Shown here piece by piece: positions 26,007-34,754 of a stretch of DNA of 64,000 nt. The position numbers were made by a program, and so were the translations under genes. Origin of the DNA: Caldifarciminota bacterium (GTDB taxonomy: Bacteria; Hydrothermota; Hydrothermia; Hydrothermales; JAJRUZ01). The stretch is taken from positions 124,001-188,000 of the forward strand of contig JAJRUZ010000042.1 of the NCBI GenBank assembly GCA_024277525.1, in the 5' to 3' direction. The notes beneath the pieces are model-generated. The model made no database searches and was not told where the DNA came from. It worked only from the letters and a program-made list of their open reading frames with translations. Position 1 is the stretch's first letter; each line of letters opens with the position of its first letter.

Positions 26007-26666
26007 ATGGAGGAATATAAAAATTATTATGAAATTCTCGGTTTAAAACCAGGAGCAAGTATAAGAGAAATAGAAATAGCCTTTAAAAAAATGGTTATCA
26101 AATTCCATCCTGATAAGTTTAAAAAAGATGGAGAAGAGGCGTATAAAAAAGCAGTTGAAAGATTTTCCCTTATAAATGAGGCATACCATGTTTTGTCAAA
26201 TCCGGAGAAGAGAAAAAAGTATGATGAAATGCTTAAAACAGGAAGTTTTATTCCTCCACAGATAAAGGCAAGGAAAACACAGGCAAAGAACGCTTTTAAA
26301 ATGGGTAAGGAATGCTTTGATAGGGGAGAATATGCAAAATCGTCCATGTATTTTAAATCAGCACTTACACTTGACCCTTCCTTTATTGAAGCAAGAATTT
26401 ACCTTGCATTAAGTTATGTGCGTTCGGGAAGGAAAAAAGAAGAGATTTTAAATCTTTTGAACAAACTGGAACCCAAAATTGAAACACTCAACAATCCGGA
26501 GGTTATTTATTTAATAGCAAGGGCATTTCTGGGAGCAGGTGAAAAGAAAAAGGCGGTTTCCGTGCTTGAAAAAGGTCTGAAGATATTTAAAAACAATGAG
26601 AAATTAAATAAACTCTACAAAGAAATAGGTGGAAAGAAACTATTTAAAATTTTTCCTTTCAAGTAA
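26007..26666 (+). CDS. J-domain protein with TPR tail
   Basis: 219 residues. Residues 1-68 are a J domain (KNYYEILGLKPGASIREIE, HPDKF, NEAYHVLSNPEKRKKYDEM), which stimulates the DnaK ATPase. From about residue 90 there are two to three TPR units (AFKMGKECFDRGEYAKSSMYF, FIEARIYLALSYVRSGRKKE). There is no zinc or client-binding domain, so it is not DnaJ itself but a specialised co-chaperone. It overlaps the next TPR gene by 38 bases. Confidence 0.88.
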   Translation: MEEYKNYYEILGLKPGASIREIEIAFKKMVIKFHPDKFKKDGEEAYKKAVERFSLINEAYHVLSNPEKRKKYDEMLKTGSFIPPQIKARKTQAKNAFKMGKECFDRGEYAKSSMYFKSALTLDPSFIEARIYLALSYVRSGRKKEEILNLLNKLEPKIETLNNPEVIYLIARAFLGAGEKKKAVSVLEKGLKIFKNNEKLNKLYKEIGGKKLFKIFPFK

Positions 26667-28692
26667 TCTCATCTTTCTTCTTTTTTATCCTTATCCATTA
26701 AGAAAACTGAAAATAAAATTTCATCCCGAAAAGGAAAAAAGAAAAGTTTATTTCTTAAAAAAAGCATATTCAGATATAGAAGACCCTCTTAAAGTCTATG
26801 AAAATTTAAAAGATTTTCTTTCCATTTCAGATTTTGAAGACTCAGTAAAGGTCTTACCCATTTTTCTGCTTGCCGGCATTGAAACAAAGAAAATAAAACT
26901 TTCGGATTTTGAAAAATATTTGAAATATATAAATCCCGAGATCCGGGAACTACTGAAAATCTTTGAAAATTTGTATGAAAGTTTTTATGAAAATTACAAT
27001 TTAAAAGATACCTTTTTATATTTTATATATATAATAAACGCCCTCAATTTTAAAAAGAATATTACACTCCCTTATTTAAAAGATGAGCCCGAGCTTTTAT
27101 ATTCTTATTCATTAATGAAATTTAATGCAGGAAAAATAAAGGAAAGTGAAAAATTTATAAAAAAATTTCTTAAAAAAAAGAAGAATTTTTTCAATCCTCT
27201 TTACGATGATGCCTTATATCTTTTGGCATTAATTGAGAGATTAAAGGGTAATAAAAACAGGGAGTTAAAAATTTTGTTAAAATTAAAAAACGATTTTCCT
27301 TATACACCTTATAAAAATGAGATTTTTTTGAGACTTTTGTCAATATATTTTGAAAAAGAAAATTATAAAAAAATAATTGAACTTGAAGAAGAGATAAGTC
27401 CTTTTATGGAAAGGGTAATTCCCTATTTTTATACTGCTTATGTTTTTGAGGGAAAATTTGGAAAGGCGGAAAATCTGTTGAAAAAAATAAATGAATCCAA
27501 AAAAAGGGATTCACTGAGGTATATGGTGATAGAAAGATTAATAAAAAGAAAAAAATATGAATATGCGGATTTTATTGCAGAAGAAATTGAAAATAAAGAG
27601 GAAAAAAGATTTTTTGATTTGCTTTTAAAGATTTTTTATCTTAAGGGAGACGAAGCCTCACTTCTTGATTTATATAAAAAAGAAAGTGAAGATGAGAAAA
27701 AAGGAGAAATTGCGGAAATTCTGGGCAATTATTATCTTAAAGAGGGTAAACTTAAAGAAAGTGAAAAATTTTATAAAATTGCCTACGAAAAATTAAAAGA
27801 TGATGATATTTTATTTTCCCTTCTTTTTGTTAGATTAAAAAGTAAAAAAATAAAACAGGATGATTTTTACAGGATTTTTTTAAATAGTGCCAGGGATACG
27901 AATTTAATAAAAAAAGTAAGAAAGGATTATCACTTTTATTTAAAAGAAAAAGATGAATTTAAGCAAGCGGAAAGAAATTTAAAAGAACTTTTGAAATTAA
28001 AGAATGACGAAGACGAAATTAAGTTTTTGATAAGAGAACTCTTTGAAATTGAAAGGTTTGTTAAAAATGACACTTTCTTTTTGAATATTTTAAAAAAATA
28101 TAAAAAAAATAAAATTTCGGGGTTTGCGGCTTACATGGCACTGAAATATATGATTGAAAGAAATTTTCCGGAAGAAGAAATTTTCTCGTTTATCTCCCAG
28201 TTTGAAATAAAAGAAGGGGATATTTATGAGGATAAAATAACATTTCTCCTTGCAAATCTTTATTTAAAAGAGGAAAAAACAAATGAGGCAAAGGTTCTTT
28301 TTAAAGACCTTATAAAAGGTGAGGATTCCCTTTCTTATAAATCCCTTTTAATGCTCGGTGAGATTGCAATAAATTAAAAGAGGATTTCTTTACTCGATAC
28401 GGTGATTGAGTTTTTATCTCAAAGGGTTCCTTCTTCTCATCCCTATCTTTTGTATTTCCTTGCTGAAAAAGAAAAAGAAAAAGGTAATATAGAGAATGCG
28501 ATTAAACTTTATGAAAAGGCGGCGGAGAATTTTAAAGAAGACAGAGACAATGCAGCGAAAATGCTTTTAAAAGCAGCACTCATTTCAGAACCCAGAAGAA
28601 AAGATTATTATTTCAAAAGGGCGGAGATTCTGGCAGAAGATGAAAATTTAAAAAGCAAAATTGAGGAAATATGGAAAAAAGAGAAGTTTTGA
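26629..28692 (+). pseudogene. TPR-repeat envelope protein interrupted by an in-frame TAA
   Basis: Two ORFs (26629-28377 and 28402-28692) lie in one frame, parted only by TAA at 28375-28377 and eight codons. The first (582 residues from GTG) starts with a hydrophobic signal-like segment (FFLSSNLIFLLFYPYPL) and holds many TPR-like helix pairs; the second continues them (GNIENAIKLYEKAAENF). Read through, the joint is GEIAIN-stop-KRISLLD, natural for one protein of 687 codons if TAA replaced a sense codon such as TTA. Nonsense mutation, sequencing error or readthrough are possible. It overlaps the J-domain gene, suggesting a common TPR-based function. Confidence 0.65.
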
Positions 28693-28706
28693 TTTTAAAA
28701 TTTTAA

Positions 28707-29087
28707 ATGCCCAAAAAATTTTTCCTTCCCCTTTTCCTGGTTGTTATTTCCTGTGATATAAAAAGTGAAAAAATTGACCCTTCCTCAATAAGAGTTGAAG
28801 TCTTAAATGCAACGGGTGAGAGACATCTTGCAAGGATTGTTTCAATGGAATTGAGGAGAAAAGGATTTGATGTAATTCATTTCGGTAATGCAGATGACAC
28901 ACTTGATTACACGATTATTTTTGACAGAAAGAGCCCTGAAAAAAAATATGCAAAGATTTTAGCCAGGAGCATAGGATGTAAAAGAATCAGATTTGAACCG
29001 GACCCTCAGAAATTGTGCGAAGTGAGTATTATAATAGGGAAAGATTACAAAAAAATTTTTAAAGACCTGATGGTTCTGTGGAAATAG
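28707..29087 (+). CDS. LytR C-terminal-domain lipoprotein
   Basis: 126 residues. Lipobox LVVISC at residues 16-21 after a basic, hydrophobic N-terminus. The rest is a LytR_C domain: IRVEVLNATGERHLARIVSMEL, then RKGFDVIHFGNAD and a DYTIIFDR strand. This domain occurs at the end of LytR-CpsA-Psr enzymes and in stand-alone envelope proteins of unknown role. TAAAAT ends five bases before the ATG. The end overlaps rsfS by 10 bases. Confidence 0.8.
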   Translation: MPKKFFLPLFLVVISCDIKSEKIDPSSIRVEVLNATGERHLARIVSMELRRKGFDVIHFGNADDTLDYTIIFDRKSPEKKYAKILARSIGCKRIRFEPDPQKLCEVSIIIGKDYKKIFKDLMVLWK

Positions 29088-29422
29088 TTAAATACATTAC
29101 AAAAATAATTTATGATAAAAAGGGTGAAGATATTTTAATAATCGATGTTAGTGAAGTTTTAAAAGGAATTTGTGATTACTTTATCATTGCTACCTCGTTA
29201 TCTAATGAGCATTCAAGGGCACTTGCTGACGAGATTGAGGAAAAATTAAAAAAAGAAAAAGGAATTCTAATTCATCATATCGAAGGATACGAAAAAGGTA
29301 AATGGGTTTTAATAGATGTCGGAGATGTGGTTGTTCATATTTTTGACGAAGAAACAAGGAAATTTTATGATATAGAGTCCCTTTATGAGGATGAGAAAAA
29401 GATTAAATATGAAGGAGAATAA
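29078..29422 (+). CDS. rsfS: Ribosomal silencing factor RsfS
   Basis: 114 residues, GTG start inside the preceding gene. RsfS binds ribosomal protein uL14 and blocks subunit joining when nutrients are scarce. The family core is clear: CDYFIIATSLSNEHSRALADEI, then GYEKGKWVLIDVGDVVVHIF and FYDIESLY. It precedes a REP-like pair and argS. Confidence 0.93.
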   Translation: MEIVKYITKIIYDKKGEDILIIDVSEVLKGICDYFIIATSLSNEHSRALADEIEEKLKKEKGILIHHIEGYEKGKWVLIDVGDVVVHIFDEETRKFYDIESLYEDEKKIKYEGE

Positions 29423-29459
29423 TATAATCGGGATTCGGGAATCGGAGTCAGGAAAAATT

Positions 29460-29516
29460 GTAGGAGCGGTTTCCGAACCGCGAGGAGAAAAAGTAGGAGC
29501 GATTCCCAAATCGCGA
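29460..29516. repeat. Tandem REP-like repeats upstream of argS
   Basis: Two 24-base copies, 29460-29483 and 29493-29516, with consensus GTAGGAGCGRTTYCC-x-AAYCGCGA. Each folds into a hairpin (GCGGTT/AACCGC and GCGATT/AATCGC); the stems differ by a compensatory change, so structure is conserved. They fill the gap between rsfS and argS, ending 11 bases before the argS ATG. A third, diverged copy lies at 19715. Confidence 0.7.
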
Positions 29517-29527
29517 TTAATTGAAAA

Positions 29528-31117
29528 ATGAAATTATCAGAGATTAAAAAAATTATTAAAAAAATAATAAAGGAAAAAACAGGAGAGGATTTTAAAATAG
29601 AAATTGAGGAGCCCAGGGCAAAGAATATTTCTGCTGACCTTTCCTTTCCTGCCTTTGAGATTTTAAAAAAATACAAAAATAAACTCGAAATTATTATCAA
29701 AGAATTAAAAGGTACAGGATTTTTTGAGAAGATTGAGACTGTTTTAGGATTTGTAAATTTAAAGTTAAAAAATGAAATTTTAATAAATTCTCTTGGATTG
29801 ATTTACAGGGATGTTTCGGAATATTTCAGGGGTGAGAAGAAAAATAAAAGAGTTCTTGTTGAGTATATCTCCGCAAATCCGACGGGTCCTTTAAATGTTG
29901 CAAATGCAAGAGCAGGTGTGATCGGAGATCTTCTTGTAGAATCTTTCAATATTTCCGGTTTTGATGTTGATTCGGAATATTATTATAATGATTGCGGGAA
30001 ACAGATTGAACTTCTCGGAATTTCATTGAGGGAAAGGGTTAAGGAAATTAAAGGAGAGGAATTTAAGATACCCGAAGAAGGTTATTACGGAGAATATTTA
30101 AAAAACATTGCAAGGGAATATGTTGAGAGAAGATATAATGTGCTTTCTTTCATTGTGGAGAATTACAAAGATTATGCCTTAAAAAAAATTGTTGAAATGC
30201 AAAAAAAATCTTTAAAAAATTTCGGTACCGAATTTAAAAATTATATTTATGAAAGTGAAATAAGAAAAAGCACTTTAATCAGAGAAGTTTTAAAGAAACT
30301 TGAAAATTATACTTACAAAAAAGAAGGAGCAATTTATTTCAAAAGTACGGAATTCGGAGATGATAAAGACAGGGTTCTTATGAAATCTGATGGAGAATAT
30401 ACATATTTTCTTGTTGATATCGCGTATCATCTTCATAAAATAAAAAGGGGTTACGATTACTTAATAAATCTCTGGGGTCCTGACCATCACGGTTACATTC
30501 CGAGAATGAAGGGTGCTTTAAGGGCTTTGGGTTTTGATAAATTTGAGGTATTGATTGTCCAGCAAGTCAATTTAAGGAGGGGAAAGGAAAGGGTGAGAAT
30601 GAGTAAAAGAAAGGGAGAAATATATTCCTTGGATGATTTAATAAAAGAGGTTGGAAAGGATGCTGCGAGATTCTTTTTACTTTTAAGGGCACCTTCAACT
30701 CCTCTTGATTTTGATTTAGAACTTGCAAAAAAAATGAGTCAGGAAAATCCCTTATATTATGTTCAGTATGCTCATGCAAGGTGTAATCAAATTGAAGAAT
30801 TTGCAAAAAAGAAAGGGTTTAATATGGAAATTCCGGAAAATATAAAATTTGATCCAAAAGAAATTGAAATTATAAAGAAAATTTATTTAATTCAGGACAT
30901 TTACGAAAAAATAAGTGAAAAGTTTGTTACGCATCTTTTGCCTTTCAAACTTATTAACCTTGTATCTGTTTTTCATTCCTTTTATCAATCCGAGAGAGTG
31001 GTAGATGAAAATAATGCGGAGAACACTTTAAGACGCCTTTTTATTGTAAGGTGTTTAAAAAATCTCTTAAAATTTATGCTTGGTTCAATGAAGATAAAAG
31101 CACCGGAGAAAATGTGA
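29528..31117 (+). CDS. argS: Arginyl-tRNA synthetase
   Basis: 529 residues. Class I synthetase that charges tRNA-Arg. The N-terminal Add-1 domain (residues 1-95) is followed by SANPTGPLNVANARAGVIGD, where the usual HVGH of the HIGH motif reads NVAN. The second signature is VRMSKRKGE (KMSKS-like, about residue 358). Next come the DALR anticodon-binding region (YVQYAHARCNQIEEF) and the ending KAPEKM. The stop overlaps ftsE (TGATG). No Shine-Dalgarno site; the REP pair lies just upstream. Confidence 0.93.
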   Translation: MKLSEIKKIIKKIIKEKTGEDFKIEIEEPRAKNISADLSFPAFEILKKYKNKLEIIIKELKGTGFFEKIETVLGFVNLKLKNEILINSLGLIYRDVSEYFRGEKKNKRVLVEYISANPTGPLNVANARAGVIGDLLVESFNISGFDVDSEYYYNDCGKQIELLGISLRERVKEIKGEEFKIPEEGYYGEYLKNIAREYVERRYNVLSFIVENYKDYALKKIVEMQKKSLKNFGTEFKNYIYESEIRKSTLIREVLKKLENYTYKKEGAIYFKSTEFGDDKDRVLMKSDGEYTYFLVDIAYHLHKIKRGYDYLINLWGPDHHGYIPRMKGALRALGFDKFEVLIVQQVNLRRGKERVRMSKRKGEIYSLDDLIKEVGKDAARFFLLLRAPSTPLDFDLELAKKMSQENPLYYVQYAHARCNQIEEFAKKKGFNMEIPENIKFDPKEIEIIKKIYLIQDIYEKISEKFVTHLLPFKLINLVSVFHSFYQSERVVDENNAENTLRRLFIVRCLKNLLKFMLGSMKIKAPEKM

Positions 31118-31794
31118 TGGAATCCGTAATACAATGCATAAAAGTTTCAAAAACATATGAAGGAAGATACAAGGCGCTTGATGATATAAATTTGGAGATA
31201 AAAAAAGGAGATTTTGTTTTTATTGTCGGTCCAACGGGTGCTGGAAAGACGACCCTTTTGAGGCATATTTATATGTCCGATTTTCCTGATGATGGAGAAG
31301 TGAGGGTTTTGGATTATTCTTCAAGAAGGATAAAAAAAGAGGAAATAAAATTTTTAAGAAGAAAAATAGGTATAATATTTCAGGATTTTAAACTTTTGGA
31401 CGATAGGGATGCGGTTTCAAATGTTTCCCTTGCATTGGAGGCAATAGGGGAGAATCCGAGAAAGGCTCGTGAAAAGGCGTTAAATGTGCTTTACAATCTT
31501 GGTATGCTTTCAAAGGCGGAAAAGAGCATTTATGAACTTTCGGGTGGAGAAAAGCAGAAGGTTGCGATAGCAAGGGCACTTGTGAGGGAGCCTGTTATTT
31601 TAATAGCAGATGAACCTACAGGAAATATAGACCCAAAGGCACAAGATGATATAATGAATTTGCTTCAAGAAATCCATTCAAAGGGAACGACTGTAATAAT
31701 GGCAACACATAATTATTCTTTAATTGAAAAAATAAAAATAAAAAAGTTAATATATATGGAGTATGGAAGGATAAAAAGGGTTCAAAGCCCATAA
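31117..31794 (+). CDS. ftsE: Cell-division ATP-binding protein FtsE
   Basis: 225 residues from the ATG at 31117 (MESVIQCIKVSKTYEG). ABC ATPase with Walker A GPTGAGKTT, Q loop IFQDFKLL, signature LSGGEKQKVAIARALV, Walker B VILIADEPTG, and H loop MATHNY. The sequence RKIGIIFQDFKLLDDRDAVSNV and the D-x-K-A-Q-D region fit FtsE rather than a LolD-type ATPase. Its partner ftsX is about 6.3 kb upstream, an unusual separation. The start is coupled to the argS stop. Confidence 0.88.
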   Translation: MESVIQCIKVSKTYEGRYKALDDINLEIKKGDFVFIVGPTGAGKTTLLRHIYMSDFPDDGEVRVLDYSSRRIKKEEIKFLRRKIGIIFQDFKLLDDRDAVSNVSLALEAIGENPRKAREKALNVLYNLGMLSKAEKSIYELSGGEKQKVAIARALVREPVILIADEPTGNIDPKAQDDIMNLLQEIHSKGTTVIMATHNYSLIEKIKIKKLIYMEYGRIKRVQSP

Positions 31795-31809
31795 AAAATA
31801 TTAAATACC

Positions 31810-33282
31810 ATGAGTTTTTTGTTTTTAATATTTTATTTAAATGCTCAAGGAAAACCGGTTGATAAGTGTTTAACAGGTCATATTTTGCAAGAATTTCAGA
31901 GGACCGGTAAAATTTCAGCAAAGTTTATGCTTTTAAAAAAGAAGGATGCTTATTATACAACCCATTTTGTAATTTATTATGATCCTACCCAGGTTTCACT
32001 TGCTTATGTTGAGTCAACAGCCAAATATTTTGAGTACTCATGGGAGATACAGGTTGATACACTCGGATGGGATCCTCCTCCTATTCCTCCTGTGGTCGGA
32101 TATTACGAAGTCGGACTGCAGAATTTATCTGGAGGTGTTCTCGGGTTCACTTCTCCGGATTCTGCTGGTCCGGATACCACTCAAGAGGAATATTATTCTC
32201 ATATTGTGGTAGATATAGGTCTGGATTACAATACTTTAAAAGCAACTGTTTCTCATGAATTTAACCATGCTTGCCAATTCAGTTATACTGCTTATGATGC
32301 AATATGGTTTTATGAAAACTGTGCTACTTGGATGGAAGATATGGTGTATGATGATGTGAATGATTATATTAATTACTTACTATATGCTAACAATCCTTTA
32401 AATTTTCCTGATTCTGCAATTACTACTTTTAGTGACGGACTTTATCAATATGGAGGATGTTTATTCCCTATGTTTTTATCAGAATGGCTTAATACTCCGA
32501 GGGTGATTACTGACATCTGGTCAAGGATGGGGAGTCATTTTGGTGATTATACAATTCCGGATATTGACTACGTTTTAAAGAATAATTACGGAACTGGTCT
32601 TGATACTGCTCTTTTTTATTATGGTGAGTGGAGATTTTTCACAGGTTCATATAACGACGGGTATCATTTTGAAGAAGCAGGCTTATGGCCTTCTCCTTAT
32701 ATATTAAATCAGCATACATCTTATCCTGCAAGCGGTGATAATACTTCAAGAGTAATAGTTGAACCGGGAGGAACACATTTTATAAGATTTTCGCTTCTGG
32801 GTGGGAAAAATTTGATTGTAAGTTTTGATGGTATAGGGTTAAGATTGTGGAATGTGCGTTTAATTCAAAGAGGAGGGGTTGTTCCTTATCCTTATATTGA
32901 TATGGATATAGATCAAACTACCGGTGACGGGGTGGATACAACCGCAGGAGGAGTTCCAGAAGTCGTAATGGTTGTTACAGATGCAAAATTCAGCGGTATT
33001 TTAAGGAGTAATGTTACCTTTTCTTATACTGCTGATGCTACTCTTAACATAAGTGATAATTTGTCAAATCAAGGGGATTTTGATATTTTCTTTGTGAATG
33101 CAAATAAATATTTAATTTTGTCTCCTCTAAGAACCCAATTTTATCTTTTTGACTTGACCGGACGATTGGTTTCCTTTTATAATATCAAGCCGGGTAAAAA
33201 TTATATTACACTTGATAAAAAAGGTATTTTTATTTTAAAACAAAAAGATGGAAATAAAAAATTTAAAATTATTGGATATTAA
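31810..33282 (+). CDS. MXAN_6640-type secreted metalloprotease with sorting domain
   Basis: 490 residues with a short signal sequence (MSFLFLIFYLNAQG). The zinc site is SHEFNHACQF (HExxH), with a further Glu in WFYENCATWMEDM that serves as third ligand, as in the MXAN_6640-type family. A beta-rich region follows. The last 60 residues look like a sorting domain (FYLFDLTGRLVSFY, then KKFKIIGY), though the end is shorter than in the other cargo. It is probably exported and surface-held. It precedes the exbB operon region. Confidence 0.8.
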   Translation: MSFLFLIFYLNAQGKPVDKCLTGHILQEFQRTGKISAKFMLLKKKDAYYTTHFVIYYDPTQVSLAYVESTAKYFEYSWEIQVDTLGWDPPPIPPVVGYYEVGLQNLSGGVLGFTSPDSAGPDTTQEEYYSHIVVDIGLDYNTLKATVSHEFNHACQFSYTAYDAIWFYENCATWMEDMVYDDVNDYINYLLYANNPLNFPDSAITTFSDGLYQYGGCLFPMFLSEWLNTPRVITDIWSRMGSHFGDYTIPDIDYVLKNNYGTGLDTALFYYGEWRFFTGSYNDGYHFEEAGLWPSPYILNQHTSYPASGDNTSRVIVEPGGTHFIRFSLLGGKNLIVSFDGIGLRLWNVRLIQRGGVVPYPYIDMDIDQTTGDGVDTTAGGVPEVVMVVTDAKFSGILRSNVTFSYTADATLNISDNLSNQGDFDIFFVNANKYLILSPLRTQFYLFDLTGRLVSFYNIKPGKNYITLDKKGIFILKQKDGNKKFKIIGY

Positions 33283-33302
33283 ATTGAAAAAAGGAGAAAA
33301 AA

Positions 33303-33650
33303 ATGTTTGATTTATCTCCCTCTCAAGAATTTCTTTTTATAAGACTTTCAAGTTATGCATTATTGCTTGCGGTTTTTCTCCTGTGGCTTTCCTTTTTGTT
33401 TGCAGGAATAATAGCCAGGAGATTTGAAAAAGTATTAAGATTAAAAACAGGGTGGCTCTTCATAATGATTGCTCCTACCGGTCTTTTTCTTTACGGTGTC
33501 TTTTTCCTTTATTCCACATTTCAGGGTAAAATCAAGATGGGAACGGGTATGACTTTTCTTTCATATTCCCTTTTCTTTCTGGGTGGTCTTCTTACATTTT
33601 TAAGTTTCAGGAGCTTTCTGAAAGTGGTAAAAGGAGGGTTTAAAAAATGA
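33303..33650 (+). CDS. Hypothetical small membrane protein
   Basis: 115 residues with three clear membrane helices (LLLAVFLLWLSFLFAG, LFIMIAPTGLFLYGVFFLY, FLSYSLFFLGGLLTFL) and a basic C-terminus. A GGAG site precedes the ATG. It overlaps the next membrane gene by four bases (ATGA). No family recognised; the pair sits just upstream of exbB but before its promoter. Confidence 0.65.
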   Translation: MFDLSPSQEFLFIRLSSYALLLAVFLLWLSFLFAGIIARRFEKVLRLKTGWLFIMIAPTGLFLYGVFFLYSTFQGKIKMGTGMTFLSYSLFFLGGLLTFLSFRSFLKVVKGGFKK

Positions 33651-33997
33651 AATTTGATATAAGGGCGGAAATTCTGTTTTTTATCGGGACCCTTCTTTTC
33701 ATGTTTTCTTTATTTTATTTTTCAGGAATTTTATCAAGGATGTTATCTTTGCTTAGAAAACCGAAATTTCTTTCCTCATTTCCTCTTATTGGCTCTTTAC
33801 TCTTATTTTTTGCTTCCTTGATTCATTTTTACAAAATCGTATTTGTTTATCCGAAATTAAAAGTTGCAGGATTCGAACTTTTTGATATTCTTATTTATTC
33901 TTTCAAACTTACACTCATTGAAAATTCCCTTTTTTTGATAAGCGGGATATTTGCCTTTCTCGCAACTTCCATTTATCTCTACTGGGTTTCCCGATGA
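33647..33997 (+). CDS. Hypothetical small membrane protein
   Basis: 116 residues with three membrane helices (FFIGTLLFMFSLFYFSG, LIGSLLLFFASLIHFY, FLISGIFAFLATSIYLYW). It is co-translated with the preceding gene, and the two together may form one small membrane complex. No family recognised. It ends before the exbB promoter, so it is not necessarily part of that operon. Confidence 0.65.
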   Translation: MKFDIRAEILFFIGTLLFMFSLFYFSGILSRMLSLLRKPKFLSSFPLIGSLLLFFASLIHFYKIVFVYPKLKVAGFELFDILIYSFKLTLIENSLFLISGIFAFLATSIYLYWVSR

Positions 33998-34005
33998 TTT
34001 TATTT

Positions 34006-34035
34006 TTGAAATTTTTTGATTGTTTTCTATATAAT
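34006..34035 (+). promoter_or_regulatory. exbB promoter
   Basis: TTGAAA (34006-34011) and TATAAT (34030-34035) are 18 bases apart. The predicted start, about 34041-34042, coincides with the 5' base of the T-loop-like hairpin, so the transcript would begin with that hairpin. Confidence 0.65.
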
Positions 34036-34040
34036 GTAAA

Positions 34041-34055
34041 ATGGTTCAAATCCAT
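34041..34055 (+). promoter_or_regulatory. T-loop-like leader hairpin before exbB
   Basis: ATGG-TTCAAAT-CCAT, a 4-bp stem with the T-loop sequence. It lies 20 bases before the exbB ATG, which has no Shine-Dalgarno site. The hairpin's first three bases also form a possible leaderless start codon for a short ORF that ends across the exbB start. Confidence 0.55.
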
Positions 34056-34075
34056 AAAAACTCAAATAATATAAA

Positions 34076-34753
34076 ATGCTGAATTTATTGCCTCTTTTGC
34101 TTATTTCGCAGGAAAGCGGTGGAGGAATAATTCAAGGTCTTGTTGATTATTTCCACAAAGGCGGAGGGATGATGTGGCTCCTTCTGATTGTGGCAATTCT
34201 TTCAATTGTTGTAATTCTGGAGAGGCTTTTTACCTTATGGAAACTGCGAATAAACCCCAGAAAATTTGTTTCAAATCTCATTGATATTATAAATGAAGAA
34301 GGTGTAGAGGAGGCGCTTGCCTATTGTTCTACAAATCCCTCTGTTGTGGCAAAAATATGCGAAGCAGCCCTTGAAAAGGCAGGTGAGGATAAGGAAATAA
34401 TGGAAGAAAATGTTGCAAGGAGAGCCTCCTTAGAGCTTGCTTTTCTTGACAGAGGGATGTTATGGCTTGCATCTTTTGCGACGATTGCTCCTCTTCTCGG
34501 ATTTTTGGGAACCGTTACAGGAATGATAAGGGCATTCCAGGCAGTAGCTGCAGCCGGTGAGGTTGAGCCAACTCTTGTAGCAGCGGGTATTTCAGAGGCA
34601 TTAATAACAACTGCGACGGGTCTTCTAATTGCTGCTCCTGTTGCACTTGCCCATACATTCTTCTCTTCAAGAATAAATTCCTTTTCCAGGGAAATGGAAG
34701 AAGCAGCAAATACCTTAATTGAATTTTTACTTGAAGCAAAAATAAAGAAGTAA
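34076..34753 (+). CDS. exbB: MotA/TolQ/ExbB proton channel family protein
   Basis: 225 residues, three membrane helices: MMWLLLIVAILSIVVILERL near residue 35, then ATIAPLLGFLGTVTGMIRAFQ and ATGLLIAAPVALAHTFF. The last two carry the conserved Thr/Gly/Ala faces around the ExbD helix. It forms the channel that feeds proton motive force to TonB. Two exbD genes and tonB follow. The N-terminus has a short hydrophobic stretch before residue 10 that may be extra. Confidence 0.93.
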   Translation: MLNLLPLLLISQESGGGIIQGLVDYFHKGGGMMWLLLIVAILSIVVILERLFTLWKLRINPRKFVSNLIDIINEEGVEEALAYCSTNPSVVAKICEAALEKAGEDKEIMEENVARRASLELAFLDRGMLWLASFATIAPLLGFLGTVTGMIRAFQAVAAAGEVEPTLVAAGISEALITTATGLLIAAPVALAHTFFSSRINSFSREMEEAANTLIEFLLEAKIKK

Positions 34754-34754
34754 A

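Noticed and set aside
31117-31794. LolD-type lipoprotein transporter ATPase
   Set aside because: The sequence around the Q loop and the short length fit FtsE, and an ftsX is nearby; no lolC/E permease is next to it.
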